From the NCBI RefSeq assembly GCF_007859315.1, contig NZ_VOHA01000023.1, forward strand, positions 55,199 through 119,198: 64,000 nt of DNA, in the 5' to 3' direction. This DNA is from Reyranella sp. CPCC 100927 (GTDB taxonomy: Bacteria; Pseudomonadota; Alphaproteobacteria; Reyranellales; Reyranellaceae). Positions 25,702 through 35,253 of this stretch are shown one piece after another. The position numbers were made by a program, and so were the translations under genes. The notes under the pieces were generated by a model. That model was not told where the DNA came from, did not search any database, and saw nothing but the letters and a program-made list of their open reading frames with translations. Every line of letters starts with the position of its first letter. The first letter of the stretch is position 1.

Positions 25702-25803
25702 CGACTTGTCTCTCTCGTACGCAACTTGTGCTGGGATGTCGGCGGACGCGACCGGGCGGGGGTAGCCCGCGATGAAGGCACGGTCAAGGCGCGCGGCGGT
25801 AAC

Positions 25804-27402
25804 TCAGGCGCCGGTATTGAGCGGCAGCGCCATCTCGAACGTCGCGCCGCGGTCGCTGGGGACCAGGCGGATCGAGCCGCCGAAGGCGGCCAGCCGGCTG
25901 CGGATGATGGGCAGGCCCAGCCCGGTGCCGCCGCCGTCGCGCGCCGTCGTGAAGAAGCGATCGAAAATGCGCGTGCGATTGCCGGTCGAGACGCCCGGAC
26001 CATTATCGGCGATGGTCAGGACAATCATGTCGCCATCGGCATGCCAGCCGATATGCGCCGTCGCATGGGGACCGGCATGCTGGCGCACATTGTCCAGCAG
26101 GTTGGTGAGCACCGCCGCCAGGCTGTCGCTGTCGGTGCGCGCCACCAGCGTCTCGGCGGGGGGCGCTACCGTGATCGTCAGGCCGGCGTCGCGGTAGCGT
26201 TCGACCAATGACGGGATGATGGCATCCAACGCGGCGCTCTCGTCGCCCGAGGGGCGCAATGCATCGGCGCGCGCCAGATCGAGCAGGCGCCGGGTCAGGC
26301 GCTCCAGGCGTTCGATGTCGCCGGCCAGGTTGCCGAGGAAACGTTGCCGGTCTTCCACCGCCATGGCGTCAAGGTCTTCGCGCAGCAGGGCGACGGTGCC
26401 GTGCATGGAGGCCAACGGCGTCTTGAACTCGTGGCCGATCTCGGCGGCGAAATCGCGGATATAGTCGGCGCGCCGTTCCAGGGTCTGCGCCATGGTGGCG
26501 AGCGACGCCGACAGCTCGGCGACCTCGCGCGTATAGCGATGCGGCAGCGGCCGCACGGCATCGCGCTCACCGGCGGCGACCCGTCGGGCCTGGTCGACAG
26601 CGTCGCGCACGGGCCGGCTGACGGCCAGCGCCGTGAATGTCGCCAGCGCACCGCCGGCCAGCAGCAGCAGCGCACCCAGCGCCAGCAGATGGTAGCGTTT
26701 GCCCCACAGCGCGTTGATGAGGCTGCGTGGTGTACGCCACAGCACGACGGCGCCCAGGACGCGGTCGCCCTCGATCACCGGGATCGCCACATGCACCCGC
26801 ACACCGGCGACCCGGCTGATCGACCAGTCGATGGGGCCGGGGTAGGGGTCTGTATTGCGTTGGCGCAGCACCGACGTCGGGTGCCCGCGCAGCGCCGCCG
26901 CCAGTTCCTGTTGCGCCGACACCGAGCGGCCGAAATCGCCCTCGGTGCTGGCGACGACGATACCGTTGGTATCGGCAATGGACATGCCGGCCAGCGTCAG
27001 ACGCTGGGCCGTCAGCAGGATCGCGCGCAGCGGCGGTCCGATGCGCACCGCGACCGGTTCCGGCGCGCTTGTCGGCTCGGCGGCCGGCGGCAGCGGCGGC
27101 AGGATCGGGTCGTCGGCGAGGTCGAGGCTGGCCGGAATCGGTTGCCACTTCTCGTCGTTGGGCGTGCGTTCGGTGCGCGGCTGTCGGGCCAGCGCGCCGG
27201 GCGGTGCCGCGGCCAGCCATTCGGCGCGGAATTGGGCGGCGATCAACGCCGCCTGGCCGATCAGCTCGGACTCGGTCTGGCGCACCAGCGCGCTTTCATA
27301 GACGCGCAGGAACCAGATTCCGGCCAGCGGCAGGGCCAGCAGCGCGAGGTTGCCGGCCAGCAGCACCGTGCGCAGGCGCGGCCGCCAGCGTCCATCCGTC
27401 AT
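25804..27402 (-). CDS. creC: Sensor histidine kinase of a CreBC-type system
   Basis: A 532-residue inner-membrane kinase. Membrane helix 1 is near 12-32, a periplasmic sensor domain is about 35-230, and helix 2 is near 235-258 ('LLALGALLLLAGGALATFTA'), followed by a HAMP region. The dimerisation helix holds the phospho-acceptor His in 'EIGHEFKTPLASM' near 323. ATPase motifs: 'LTNLLDNVRQHAG', 'IADNGPGVS' and 'GGTGLGLPII'. The partner regulator ends 13 bases upstream, and creD lies next to it, which supports naming it CreC-like. The inducing signal is unknown. Confidence 0.85.
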   Translation of the reverse strand: MTDGRWRPRLRTVLLAGNLALLALPLAGIWFLRVYESALVRQTESELIGQAALIAAQFRAEWLAAAPPGALARQPRTERTPNDEKWQPIPASLDLADDPILPPLPPAAEPTSAPEPVAVRIGPPLRAILLTAQRLTLAGMSIADTNGIVVASTEGDFGRSVSAQQELAAALRGHPTSVLRQRNTDPYPGPIDWSISRVAGVRVHVAIPVIEGDRVLGAVVLWRTPRSLINALWGKRYHLLALGALLLLAGGALATFTALAVSRPVRDAVDQARRVAAGERDAVRPLPHRYTREVAELSASLATMAQTLERRADYIRDFAAEIGHEFKTPLASMHGTVALLREDLDAMAVEDRQRFLGNLAGDIERLERLTRRLLDLARADALRPSGDESAALDAIIPSLVERYRDAGLTITVAPPAETLVARTDSDSLAAVLTNLLDNVRQHAGPHATAHIGWHADGDMIVLTIADNGPGVSTGNRTRIFDRFFTTARDGGGTGLGLPIIRSRLAAFGGSIRLVPSDRGATFEMALPLNTGA

Positions 27403-27415
27403 GGCTGGGAGCGCG

Positions 27416-28129
27416 TCAACTCGCCGGTGCCGCGGCCGCCAACTTGTAGCCGACGCCGTGCACCGTCTCGATCGGTGCGCCGCCGGCGGCGGCCAGCTTG
27501 GCGCGGATGCGGCGCACATGGCTGTCGATGGTGCGGTCGCTGACAAAGCGGCGATCGTCGTAGGCGCGTTCCATCAGGCTGTCGCGCGTGAAGACCTTGC
27601 CGGGCCGTTCGGCCAATGTGCGCAACATGGCGAACTCGGTGGCGGTGAGGTCGATGGCGGTCTCGTTCCAGGTGGCGACATGCGCGTCGAGATCCAGCGC
27701 CAGCAGGCCGCGGCGCAGCACCCGGTTGGGCGGCAGTTCCTCGGGCGTGGTGTTGGTCGGCACGACACCGTCGCGCCGGCGCAGCACGGCCTTGACCCGC
27801 GCCACCAGTTCGCGCGGACTGAAGGGCTTGGTGACGTAGTCGTCGCCGCCCAGCTCTAGGCCGACGACGCGGTCGATCTCATCGTCCTTGGACGACAGGA
27901 AGATGATGGGCACCGGCGACGTCGCGCGCAGGCGGCGGCACACCTCCGTGCCGTCCATCTCCGGCATCAGGATGTCGAGGATCAGCAGGTCGGGCTTCTC
28001 CTGCTCGACGGCGTGCAGCGCGGCGGCACCGTCGCCGGCCTCGGCCACGGCAAACCCCTCCTTGCGCAGCGCGAAGGCGACCACGTCGCGGATATGTCGG
28101 TCGTCGTCGACCACCAGCACCTTGGACAT
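27416..28129 (-). CDS. creB: OmpR-family response regulator of the CreBC type
   Basis: A 237-residue regulator. Receiver domain: acidic pocket 'VVDDD' at 6-10, phospho-acceptor D52 in 'LILDILMPEMDG', K101 in 'DDYVTKPFSP'. The C-terminal winged helix includes 'LTATEFAMLRTLAERPGKVFT' (shown in part), 'SDRTIDSHVRRIRAKL' and 'IETVHGVGYKL'. It is the first gene of the creB-creC unit and is divergent from creD, so it is the likely regulator of that promoter. No exact copies of the E. coli Cre box are obvious between them. Confidence 0.88.
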   Translation of the reverse strand: MSKVLVVDDDRHIRDVVAFALRKEGFAVAEAGDGAAALHAVEQEKPDLLILDILMPEMDGTEVCRRLRATSPVPIIFLSSKDDEIDRVVGLELGGDDYVTKPFSPRELVARVKAVLRRRDGVVPTNTTPEELPPNRVLRRGLLALDLDAHVATWNETAIDLTATEFAMLRTLAERPGKVFTRDSLMERAYDDRRFVSDRTIDSHVRRIRAKLAAAGGAPIETVHGVGYKLAAAAPAS

Positions 28130-28263
28130 GGCTGTATTGTCCTCGCGCTTGGCGGCGAAAGGAAGGCCGCCGGCACCGGTTGCACCCTATTTGCACGACA
28201 TTTCCGGCCGCCCGTCACGGACTGCGCGTGCGGCTCGCACGACGCCACCCGATCTTGCGGCTT

Positions 28264-28368
28264 CCTGGGAGCGCGGGCGTCTCGCCCGCTTTCGCTCGGA
28301 GCGAGGCGAAGTGCGAAAAATGATCGACGTTTTGATGTCGATGCGGGCGGGACGCCCGCGCTCCCAGG
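28264..28368. repeat. Inverted-repeat element, family D, in the creB-creD intergenic region
   Basis: Outer arms CCTGGGAGCGCGGGCGTC and their reverse complement with inner arms around GCTTTCGCTC. It sits just before the creD start, inside the divergent promoter region. Single arms of the same family occur at 45688, 47715 and 60578. Confidence 0.85.
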
Positions 28369-28395
28369 GGCAACTTTCGGGATCGGAGCCCTGAC

Positions 28396-29745
28396 ATGAG
28401 CGACACGTCCGCCCCACCGCCCACCAGTCCCTGGCCGGCGCCGCCGAGGGGATCACTGCCGGGGAGCCGAATGGTTCGGACGCTCTTCAGCCGATTGCCG
28501 CTGAAAATGGCCGGTATGGCGCTGCTGGCCCTGGTCTATTCGCTGCCGCTGGCGCTGATTGCCGATGTTGCCGGTGACCGGTCGCGTTTGCTGGATCGCG
28601 TGCGCGAGGACATCACGGCGTCCTGGGGTGGCGCGCAGGTCCTGGTCGGGCCGCTGTTGCTGATCCCCCACGATTCGGCGCGCGGCAAGGACGAGGCCGT
28701 GCTTCTGCCCAATGTCCTCAACGTCGAGGCGTCGTTGACGCCGCAGGTGCGCTACTACGGCATGTTCGAAGCCGTGGTCTATACGGTCGATGCCACCCTG
28801 CGCGGCCAGTTCCGCCTGCAGCCGGGAACGGCAGGTGTCCCCAGCGGCCTGCGCTGGCAGCAGCTGAAGCTGCGGTTGAGCGCCGGCGATCTGCGCGGCA
28901 TCCGGCTCGAGACCGTGACGGTCGACGGCCAGCCGCTCAGCTTCGAGCCCTCAACACGGAGCGAGAACACGATCGATGCCGATATCGGCGCCATCGATCC
29001 GGCGCGCCTGGCCGCCGGCGTGCCGTTCGAGATCCGTCTGCGGCTCAACGGCAGCGAGAGCATCGGCTTCGTGCCCGCCGGCAACCAGACCGACATCAAG
29101 CTCACGGCGCCATGGCCGGGTCCCGGCTTCTACGGCCGCTTCCGGCCGGTCGAGCAGCGCATCGGCGACAAGGATTTCGAGGCGCACTGGCAGGTGTCGA
29201 TTCTCAGCCGCGGGTTCGGCGCCATGGCGACGTCGGCCGACGGTTCGCGCGAGAAGCTGCTGCAGCGCCTCGGCGATTCGGCCTTCGGCGTCAACCTCGT
29301 GCAGCCGGTGACGCCCTATCGCGGGGTCGACCGCATGCTGAAGTACGGGCTGCTGATCATCGGCTGCACCTTCGCGCTCTACCTGGCGTTCGAGATCGCC
29401 GGTCGTACGATCATCCATCCCATCCAGTACGCACTCTCCGGTGCGGCGATGGCGCTGTTCCCGCTGCTGCTGCTGGCGGTCGGCGAACACCTCGGTTTCG
29501 CACCGGCCTATGCCGCCGCGTCGGCCCTGATCGTGATCCAGACCTCGCTCTACACGTGGCGTGCCACCCTGCGGCCGGTGTTCGCGGCTCTCTTCGGTGC
29601 TGCCATCGCTGCCCTGTTCGCCTACCTCTACGTGCTGCTGCAGGCCGAGAGCCTGTCGCTGCTGGGCGGCAGCCTGGCGCTGTTCGTGATCCTGTCGGCC
29701 CTGATGTACGCCACCCGCAACATCGGCCGGCGCGAGAGCGCGTGA
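28396..29745 (+). CDS. creD: Inner-membrane protein CreD
   Basis: A 449-residue CreD family protein. It has an N-terminal membrane helix near 40-60 after a Pro-rich start, a large periplasmic domain (about 65-315), and a C-terminal block of five or six hydrophobic helices beginning 'LKYGLLIIGCTFALYLAFE'. CreD is the strongest target of CreBC in enterobacteria and affects envelope and beta-lactam phenotypes in some species. Start 28396 has GGAG nine bases upstream; the ATG at 28471 is an alternative. It is divergent from creBC. Confidence 0.9.
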   Translation: MSDTSAPPPTSPWPAPPRGSLPGSRMVRTLFSRLPLKMAGMALLALVYSLPLALIADVAGDRSRLLDRVREDITASWGGAQVLVGPLLLIPHDSARGKDEAVLLPNVLNVEASLTPQVRYYGMFEAVVYTVDATLRGQFRLQPGTAGVPSGLRWQQLKLRLSAGDLRGIRLETVTVDGQPLSFEPSTRSENTIDADIGAIDPARLAAGVPFEIRLRLNGSESIGFVPAGNQTDIKLTAPWPGPGFYGRFRPVEQRIGDKDFEAHWQVSILSRGFGAMATSADGSREKLLQRLGDSAFGVNLVQPVTPYRGVDRMLKYGLLIIGCTFALYLAFEIAGRTIIHPIQYALSGAAMALFPLLLLAVGEHLGFAPAYAAASALIVIQTSLYTWRATLRPVFAALFGAAIAALFAYLYVLLQAESLSLLGGSLALFVILSALMYATRNIGRRESA

Positions 29746-29755
29746 TCTGTGTCAT

Positions 29756-29794
29756 GCGAGCGACACCTGGTGCGCGTTGCCAGGTGTCGCTCGC
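29756..29794 (+). terminator. Perfect 15-bp hairpin after creD
   Basis: Stem 29756-29770 with 29780-29794, nine-base loop. No T-tract follows on either side. It probably marks the end of the creD transcript and separates it from the antitoxin-like gene at 29835. Confidence 0.55.
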
Positions 29795-29834
29795 TTCGCT
29801 AGTCTCCGGAGATCATTGGCGATCGGTTACCGAT

Positions 29835-30071
29835 ATGAACAAGCCCCTGCTGGCGGAGTTGTTCCGACTGAGTCCAGCTGAGCGGATCCAGCTCGCCGAG
29901 GATCTATGGGATAGCGTCGCTGCCGCGCCTGAGTCCATGCCGCCGCTGACCGAAGCGCAGCGGATTGAAGTCGAGCGGCGCCTTGCCGCGCATGCTGCAG
30001 ATCCCGCATCGGCTGTTGCGTGGGACGACGTGCGCGCGAAACTGTGGTCCAGACCGCAGTGCACCGCGTAA
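29835..30071 (+). CDS. Addiction-module component (TIGR02574-type antitoxin), orphan
   Basis: A 78-residue protein with the family's features: 'LAELFRLSPAERIQLAEDLWDSVA' (described for residues about 6-29), then 'LTEAQRIEVERRLAAHAADP' and the terminal 'AVAWDDVRAKLW'. Such proteins normally precede a RelE/ParE toxin on the same strand. Here no toxin follows on this strand. The next gene is a ParE-type toxin on the opposite strand, tail to tail, 12 bases away. Confidence 0.8.
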   Translation: MNKPLLAELFRLSPAERIQLAEDLWDSVAAAPESMPPLTEAQRIEVERRLAAHAADPASAVAWDDVRAKLWSRPQCTA

Positions 30072-30083
30072 GCCGGACATAGA

Positions 30084-30404
30084 TTATTCCGTGCCCTGAG
30101 GGCGCCGGTCGCGGAGTATCGACGCGTAGTCGCGCCCCCCGTAGAAGACGTTGACGATTTCGACCAGTTGGCCTTCAACGCGGTAAGCGATGACGATCCG
30201 TCGTCCGACCGGGAGAATGCGAATGCCGCGTGCGATGTCATTCCGCAGCGGGCCGCGTCGTGGCATTTCCGAAAGACTCAAGCAGGCCGCCTGAATGCGT
30301 GCGACAAAGCGGTATGCGCGTGTTGTGCTGTCGATGGCGACGTGTTCGAAGATATCATCCAAGTCTTGCCGAGCTTCCGGCCTGAACTCGACGCGATATA
30401 TCAT
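30084..30404 (-). CDS. parE: ParE-family toxin
   Basis: A 106-residue RelE/ParE superfamily protein. The fold pattern is visible: 'YRVEFRPEARQDLDDIFEHVA' (in part) at the start, 'PRRGPLRNDIARGIRILPVG' in the middle, and the terminal strand 'IVNVFYGGRDYASIL'. ParE members poison DNA gyrase, but RelE-like members cleave mRNA, so the target is inference. Its start overlaps the antitoxin stop (ATGA), ensuring coupled synthesis. The antitoxin gene comes first, as usual. Confidence 0.9.
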   Translation of the reverse strand: MIYRVEFRPEARQDLDDIFEHVAIDSTTRAYRFVARIQAACLSLSEMPRRGPLRNDIARGIRILPVGRRIVIAYRVEGQLVEIVNVFYGGRDYASILRDRRPQGTE

Positions 30405-30679
30405 CGCCCATCACGAGACGCGCGCTCCTTCAAGCCATCAATCCACTCACTGACTTCTTCAGCCGACAAATTAGGTCGTGGATCGTTGAGAGAGCGCTTT
30501 ATGCGGCCACGGATCGCTGCCATCCGCTCGGCGTGTTCCTCTTCCTGGCGCTGCCACAGTCGCATGGCTTCGCGAATCACCTCGCTCGTTGAGGCGTAGG
30601 CACCCGACTCCACTTTCTCGCGGATGAGCCGGACCATGTCCGGAGGAAGCGTAATGCTGATCTTCTCGGCGGGCTGCAT
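30401..30679 (-). CDS. parD: ParD-family ribbon-helix-helix antitoxin
   Basis: A 92-residue protein. The N-terminal ribbon-helix-helix DNA-binding domain reads 'KISITLPPDMVRLIREKV', followed by 'YASTSEVIREAMRLWQ', the CC2985/ParD pattern. The charged C-terminal half should wrap the toxin. The operator-like palindrome 16 bases upstream of the ATG points to autorepression. Confidence 0.9.
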   Translation of the reverse strand: MQPAEKISITLPPDMVRLIREKVESGAYASTSEVIREAMRLWQRQEEEHAERMAAIRGRIKRSLNDPRPNLSAEEVSEWIDGLKERASRDGR

Positions 30680-30694
30680 AACTGGTTCTCGGAT

Positions 30695-30713
30695 GGTAGG
30701 ATAAAATCCTACC
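30695..30713 (-). promoter_or_regulatory. ParD operator: perfect inverted repeat in the parDE promoter
   Basis: GGTAGGAT (30695-30702), three-base centre, ATCCTACC (30706-30713): 8 of 8 bases paired. It lies 16 bases before the parD start in an AT-rich spot that can hold the -10 element. This is the standard position for toxin-antitoxin autoregulation. Confidence 0.7.
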
Positions 30714-30742
30714 TCCCCTGCCGGCCTGGATCAAGGCGGTCC

Positions 30743-32566
<1,824 letters not shown>

Positions 32567-32568
32567 CG

Positions 32569-33342
32569 TCAGGCGTCCTCTTCCGGGCTGATCGTCACGC
32601 CCAGTTCCGACAGCAGGGCACTCTGTTGCGCCGGCGCGATGCGCAGGCGTGCGAACGCCTTCAGCACCAGCAGGTCGAGCCCGGCGATCTCGGCGCCGCG
32701 CACATCGGCATCGCCGAGGTCGGCGCTCACCCAGCGCACGCCCGCCAGGTCGGCGTCGCGCAAGACGGCGCTCGCCAGGTTGGCCTCCGACAGGTCGGCG
32801 CCGACCAGCGACGTGCCGGTGAAGTCGGCGCCCTCGAGATGGGCGCGTTGCAAATCGACGTTGCGCAGCCGGCACCGGCGGAACGCGATCTCCGTCATCA
32901 CCACCTTGCGCGAATAGGACTTGCTGAAGGTGGAGCCGGCGAAGCTGCTGCCCGACAGGTCGCAGCCCTCGAACGCGGCGCCGTAGAGGCTGCAGCGCTC
33001 GAAGGCGGCGCGCGGCAGGCGGCTGTCCTTCACCGACGCGCGCTGGAAGTCGGTGTTGCGGAAGCGCACCGACTCGCGTCCCTCGGCCGCAAACGTGCAG
33101 CGCGTCAGGCTGGCGTCGGTGAAGTCGCAGCCATGAAAGGTGCAGGTCTTGAAATGCGTATCGAGCACGGTCGCGGTGGCGAACACGCAGTCATGGAAAT
33201 CGACGCTGTCGAACTGGCCGTGCCGGATCGTGAGCTGCGACAGGTCGAGCCCGCTCAGCGCCGTCTGCCGTGCCGCGGGCGCGTCCAGGATCTTGTCGCG
33301 GGGCAACTGGGCCCGCTGCCAGTCGCTGGTGATCTCGGGCAT
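32569..33342 (-). CDS. Pentapeptide-repeat protein
   Basis: A 257-residue right-handed beta-helix protein. Repeats of the A(D/N)LXX type run from about residue 30 to 230, for example 'CTFHGCDFTDASLTRCTF', 'GAAFEGCDLSGSSF' and 'GADLSEANLASAVLRDADL'. Some pentapeptide proteins mimic DNA and protect gyrase, but most have no known role. It sits two bases upstream of the ABC-F gene and three bases downstream of the patatin gene, so all three are one operon. Confidence 0.9.
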   Translation of the reverse strand: MPEITSDWQRAQLPRDKILDAPAARQTALSGLDLSQLTIRHGQFDSVDFHDCVFATATVLDTHFKTCTFHGCDFTDASLTRCTFAAEGRESVRFRNTDFQRASVKDSRLPRAAFERCSLYGAAFEGCDLSGSSFAGSTFSKSYSRKVVMTEIAFRRCRLRNVDLQRAHLEGADFTGTSLVGADLSEANLASAVLRDADLAGVRWVSADLGDADVRGAEIAGLDLLVLKAFARLRIAPAQQSALLSELGVTISPEEDA

Positions 33343-33345
33343 GCG

Positions 33346-34437
33346 TCACGTCGATGGGTTGGTGCGGCAGGTCGCGGCGGTATCGCGGCCTGCCAAGGCC
33401 GGTGTCTCTACCTTATGTCCGAACGCCTGCGCCAGCCATTCGTCGGCGGCGCTGCGGCCGGCGTCGCGCAGGCGCGTCAGGAACGCCCAGTCCAGCGTCA
33501 TCGGGCTGGTGCTGTCCAGCGCGGCATATTCGTCCTCGGCCGCGATGCGGTGCAGCCGCAGCCGTCGCAGCCGGCGGGCCGCGGGCGACAGCAGCGCCAT
33601 CGTGCGGCCATACAGCGTGCCCAGCGTCGCCAGCGCTTCCAGCTCGCGCACCAGCGGCGTGTTGAACGTGATCTGGTTCAGCCGGCGCACGATCTGCGGC
33701 GACGCAGTCGGCAGCGCGCCGCTGCGCATCGGCGTCAGCTGCACGATCAGCACGTGCGCCGCGCGCGACGTGGCGATCAGCGGCAGCAGCGGCGGGTTCG
33801 CGGTGTAGCCGCCGTCCCAGTACCACTCGCCATCGACCGCGACCGCCTGGTGCAGCAGCGGCAGGCAGGTCGAGGCCAGCACGGCGTCGAGCGACAACTC
33901 GCGTTCATGGAACAGGCGCGTGCGGCCCTCGCCGACATGCGTGGCGGCGATCAGCAGGCGCAGCGGCGGCGCGCGGCGCAGCGCCTCGAAGTCGACCATC
34001 TCGGCCAGGATGTCGCGCAGCGGGTTGAGGCCCAGCGGGTTGGTCAGGTACGGCGAGAACAGCCGGCTCGACAGGTCGAACGCCAGGCGCGCGGCGCTCG
34101 CGAAGGGCGGCTGGACGAACGACTCGGCCAACGGGCTGAACGAGCCGCGCGTGCTCGTCTGGCGCCAGAAGCGCGCCAGCGCCGCGCGGGCGCCGTCGCG
34201 TCCGTCCCGCGCCAGGCCCGACGCCATCACCACCGCGTTCACGGCCCCGGCGCTGGCGCCGCTGGCGGCGTCGATGACGATGTCCTCGTCCTCGAGCAGG
34301 CGGTCCAGCACACCCCAGGTGAAGGCGCCGTGCGAGCCGCCGCCCTGCAGGGCGACGGCCAGGCGGCGTCGCGCCGGCGCGCGATATCGGCCCGACAGCT
34401 GCTGCAAGGCCTTGGACAGGCGCTGTCGGACCATCAT
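33346..34437 (-). CDS. Patatin-like phospholipase
   Basis: A 363-residue lipase of the patatin family. The oxyanion motif 'ALQGGGSHGAF' is at 29-39; the catalytic Ser of GxSxG is S62 in 'SGASAGAVNAVV'; the catalytic Asp is in 'WDGGYTANPP' near 210. The C-terminal 100 residues are helical and Arg-rich. It likely hydrolyses lipid acyl chains at the membrane. Start at 34437 (two adjacent ATGs). The frame runs further upstream, but that part covers a terminator and the divergent promoter. Confidence 0.92.
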   Translation of the reverse strand: MMVRQRLSKALQQLSGRYRAPARRRLAVALQGGGSHGAFTWGVLDRLLEDEDIVIDAASGASAGAVNAVVMASGLARDGRDGARAALARFWRQTSTRGSFSPLAESFVQPPFASAARLAFDLSSRLFSPYLTNPLGLNPLRDILAEMVDFEALRRAPPLRLLIAATHVGEGRTRLFHERELSLDAVLASTCLPLLHQAVAVDGEWYWDGGYTANPPLLPLIATSRAAHVLIVQLTPMRSGALPTASPQIVRRLNQITFNTPLVRELEALATLGTLYGRTMALLSPAARRLRRLRLHRIAAEDEYAALDSTSPMTLDWAFLTRLRDAGRSAADEWLAQAFGHKVETPALAGRDTAATCRTNPST

Positions 34438-34550
34438 GGCCGCCAATTTGTGCACTGCAACATGGCAGATCAAGGCACGGCGGCCGGAACTTGATGCGGG
34501 CGCGTGCTGAAAGTGCCGATAGGGATTTAAGATATTGATATTATTACAAC

Positions 34551-34580
34551 AAAAAGAAACCCCGCCACATCGGGGCGGGG
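34551..34580 (-). terminator. Rho-independent terminator with no obvious gene before it
   Basis: On the minus strand a 7-bp GC stem (34574-34580 with 34560-34566) is followed by TTTCTTTTTG. It lies upstream of the patatin start, so any transcript it ends must begin in 34600-34750. Nothing coding is seen there on this strand. It could be an attenuator in the operon leader or the end of a small RNA. The 310 bases 34438-34747 hold nothing else that I recognise. Confidence 0.6.
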
Positions 34581-34747
34581 CGAGGTGCTTGGGGTTCGGG
34601 AGACACGGGGACCCCGGAGGGTGCCCGTCGTCGTAACGCGACCGTCTCCGGCGGGTTCCCGCGCCCGTGGCACGAAAGGTTGGGCCACCCGCGGAACCGG
34701 GCCTTGCGCGACCTCGTTGCCCTGTGTGCCGCGCGGAGGCCGGTATC

Positions 34748-35158
34748 ATGAAGCAGGCGGACGGGTTCACGCGCTTTGCCGGGCGGGTCGCCCACTATGT
34801 CGGTCGTCCGATGGTGTTCGCGCTGGCGTGCGCCGCGGTCATCGCCTGGGCGGCGATCGGCCCGTTCGTGGGCTTCTCCGACGTCTGGCAGCTCACCATC
34901 AACACCGGCACCACCATCGTCACCTTCCTGGTGGTGTTCCTGATCCAGAATACGCAGAACCGCGACGCGGCCGCGGTGCAGATCAAACTCGACGAACTGC
35001 TGCGCGCCACCGCCGAGGCGCACAACTCGCTGCTCAACCTCGAGGAGCTCTCCGAGCAGGACATCGAGAGGTTCCGCCAGCGCTACGTCCGGCTGGCGAC
35101 GATGGCGCGCAAGAAGGGCATCCCCGAGATGCAAGACGAGGCCGACGACAAGGCCTGA
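34748..35158 (+). CDS. Low-affinity iron permease-like membrane protein
   Basis: A 136-residue protein of the low-affinity Fe/Cu permease family. Two membrane helices ('GRPMVFALACAAVIAWAAIG' near 20-40 and 'TTIVTFLVVFLIQNTQNRD' near 57-75) are followed by the family hallmark 'NTQNRD...QIKLDELLRA' and a charged helical tail with 'LEELSEQDIERF'. The family name comes from fungal Fet4; transport by the short bacterial proteins is not proven. It stands alone and is divergent from the patatin operon. Confidence 0.85.
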   Translation: MKQADGFTRFAGRVAHYVGRPMVFALACAAVIAWAAIGPFVGFSDVWQLTINTGTTIVTFLVVFLIQNTQNRDAAAVQIKLDELLRATAEAHNSLLNLEELSEQDIERFRQRYVRLATMARKKGIPEMQDEADDKA

Positions 35159-35253
35159 GGCGCGCTCGCTTCGACCCGCGCCGAATCGATGGCGCATGAC
35201 CCGGCGGCAATCTTGGCGACAATGGCGGCCTTCCCGCGGTCTTGGAGACGCCG

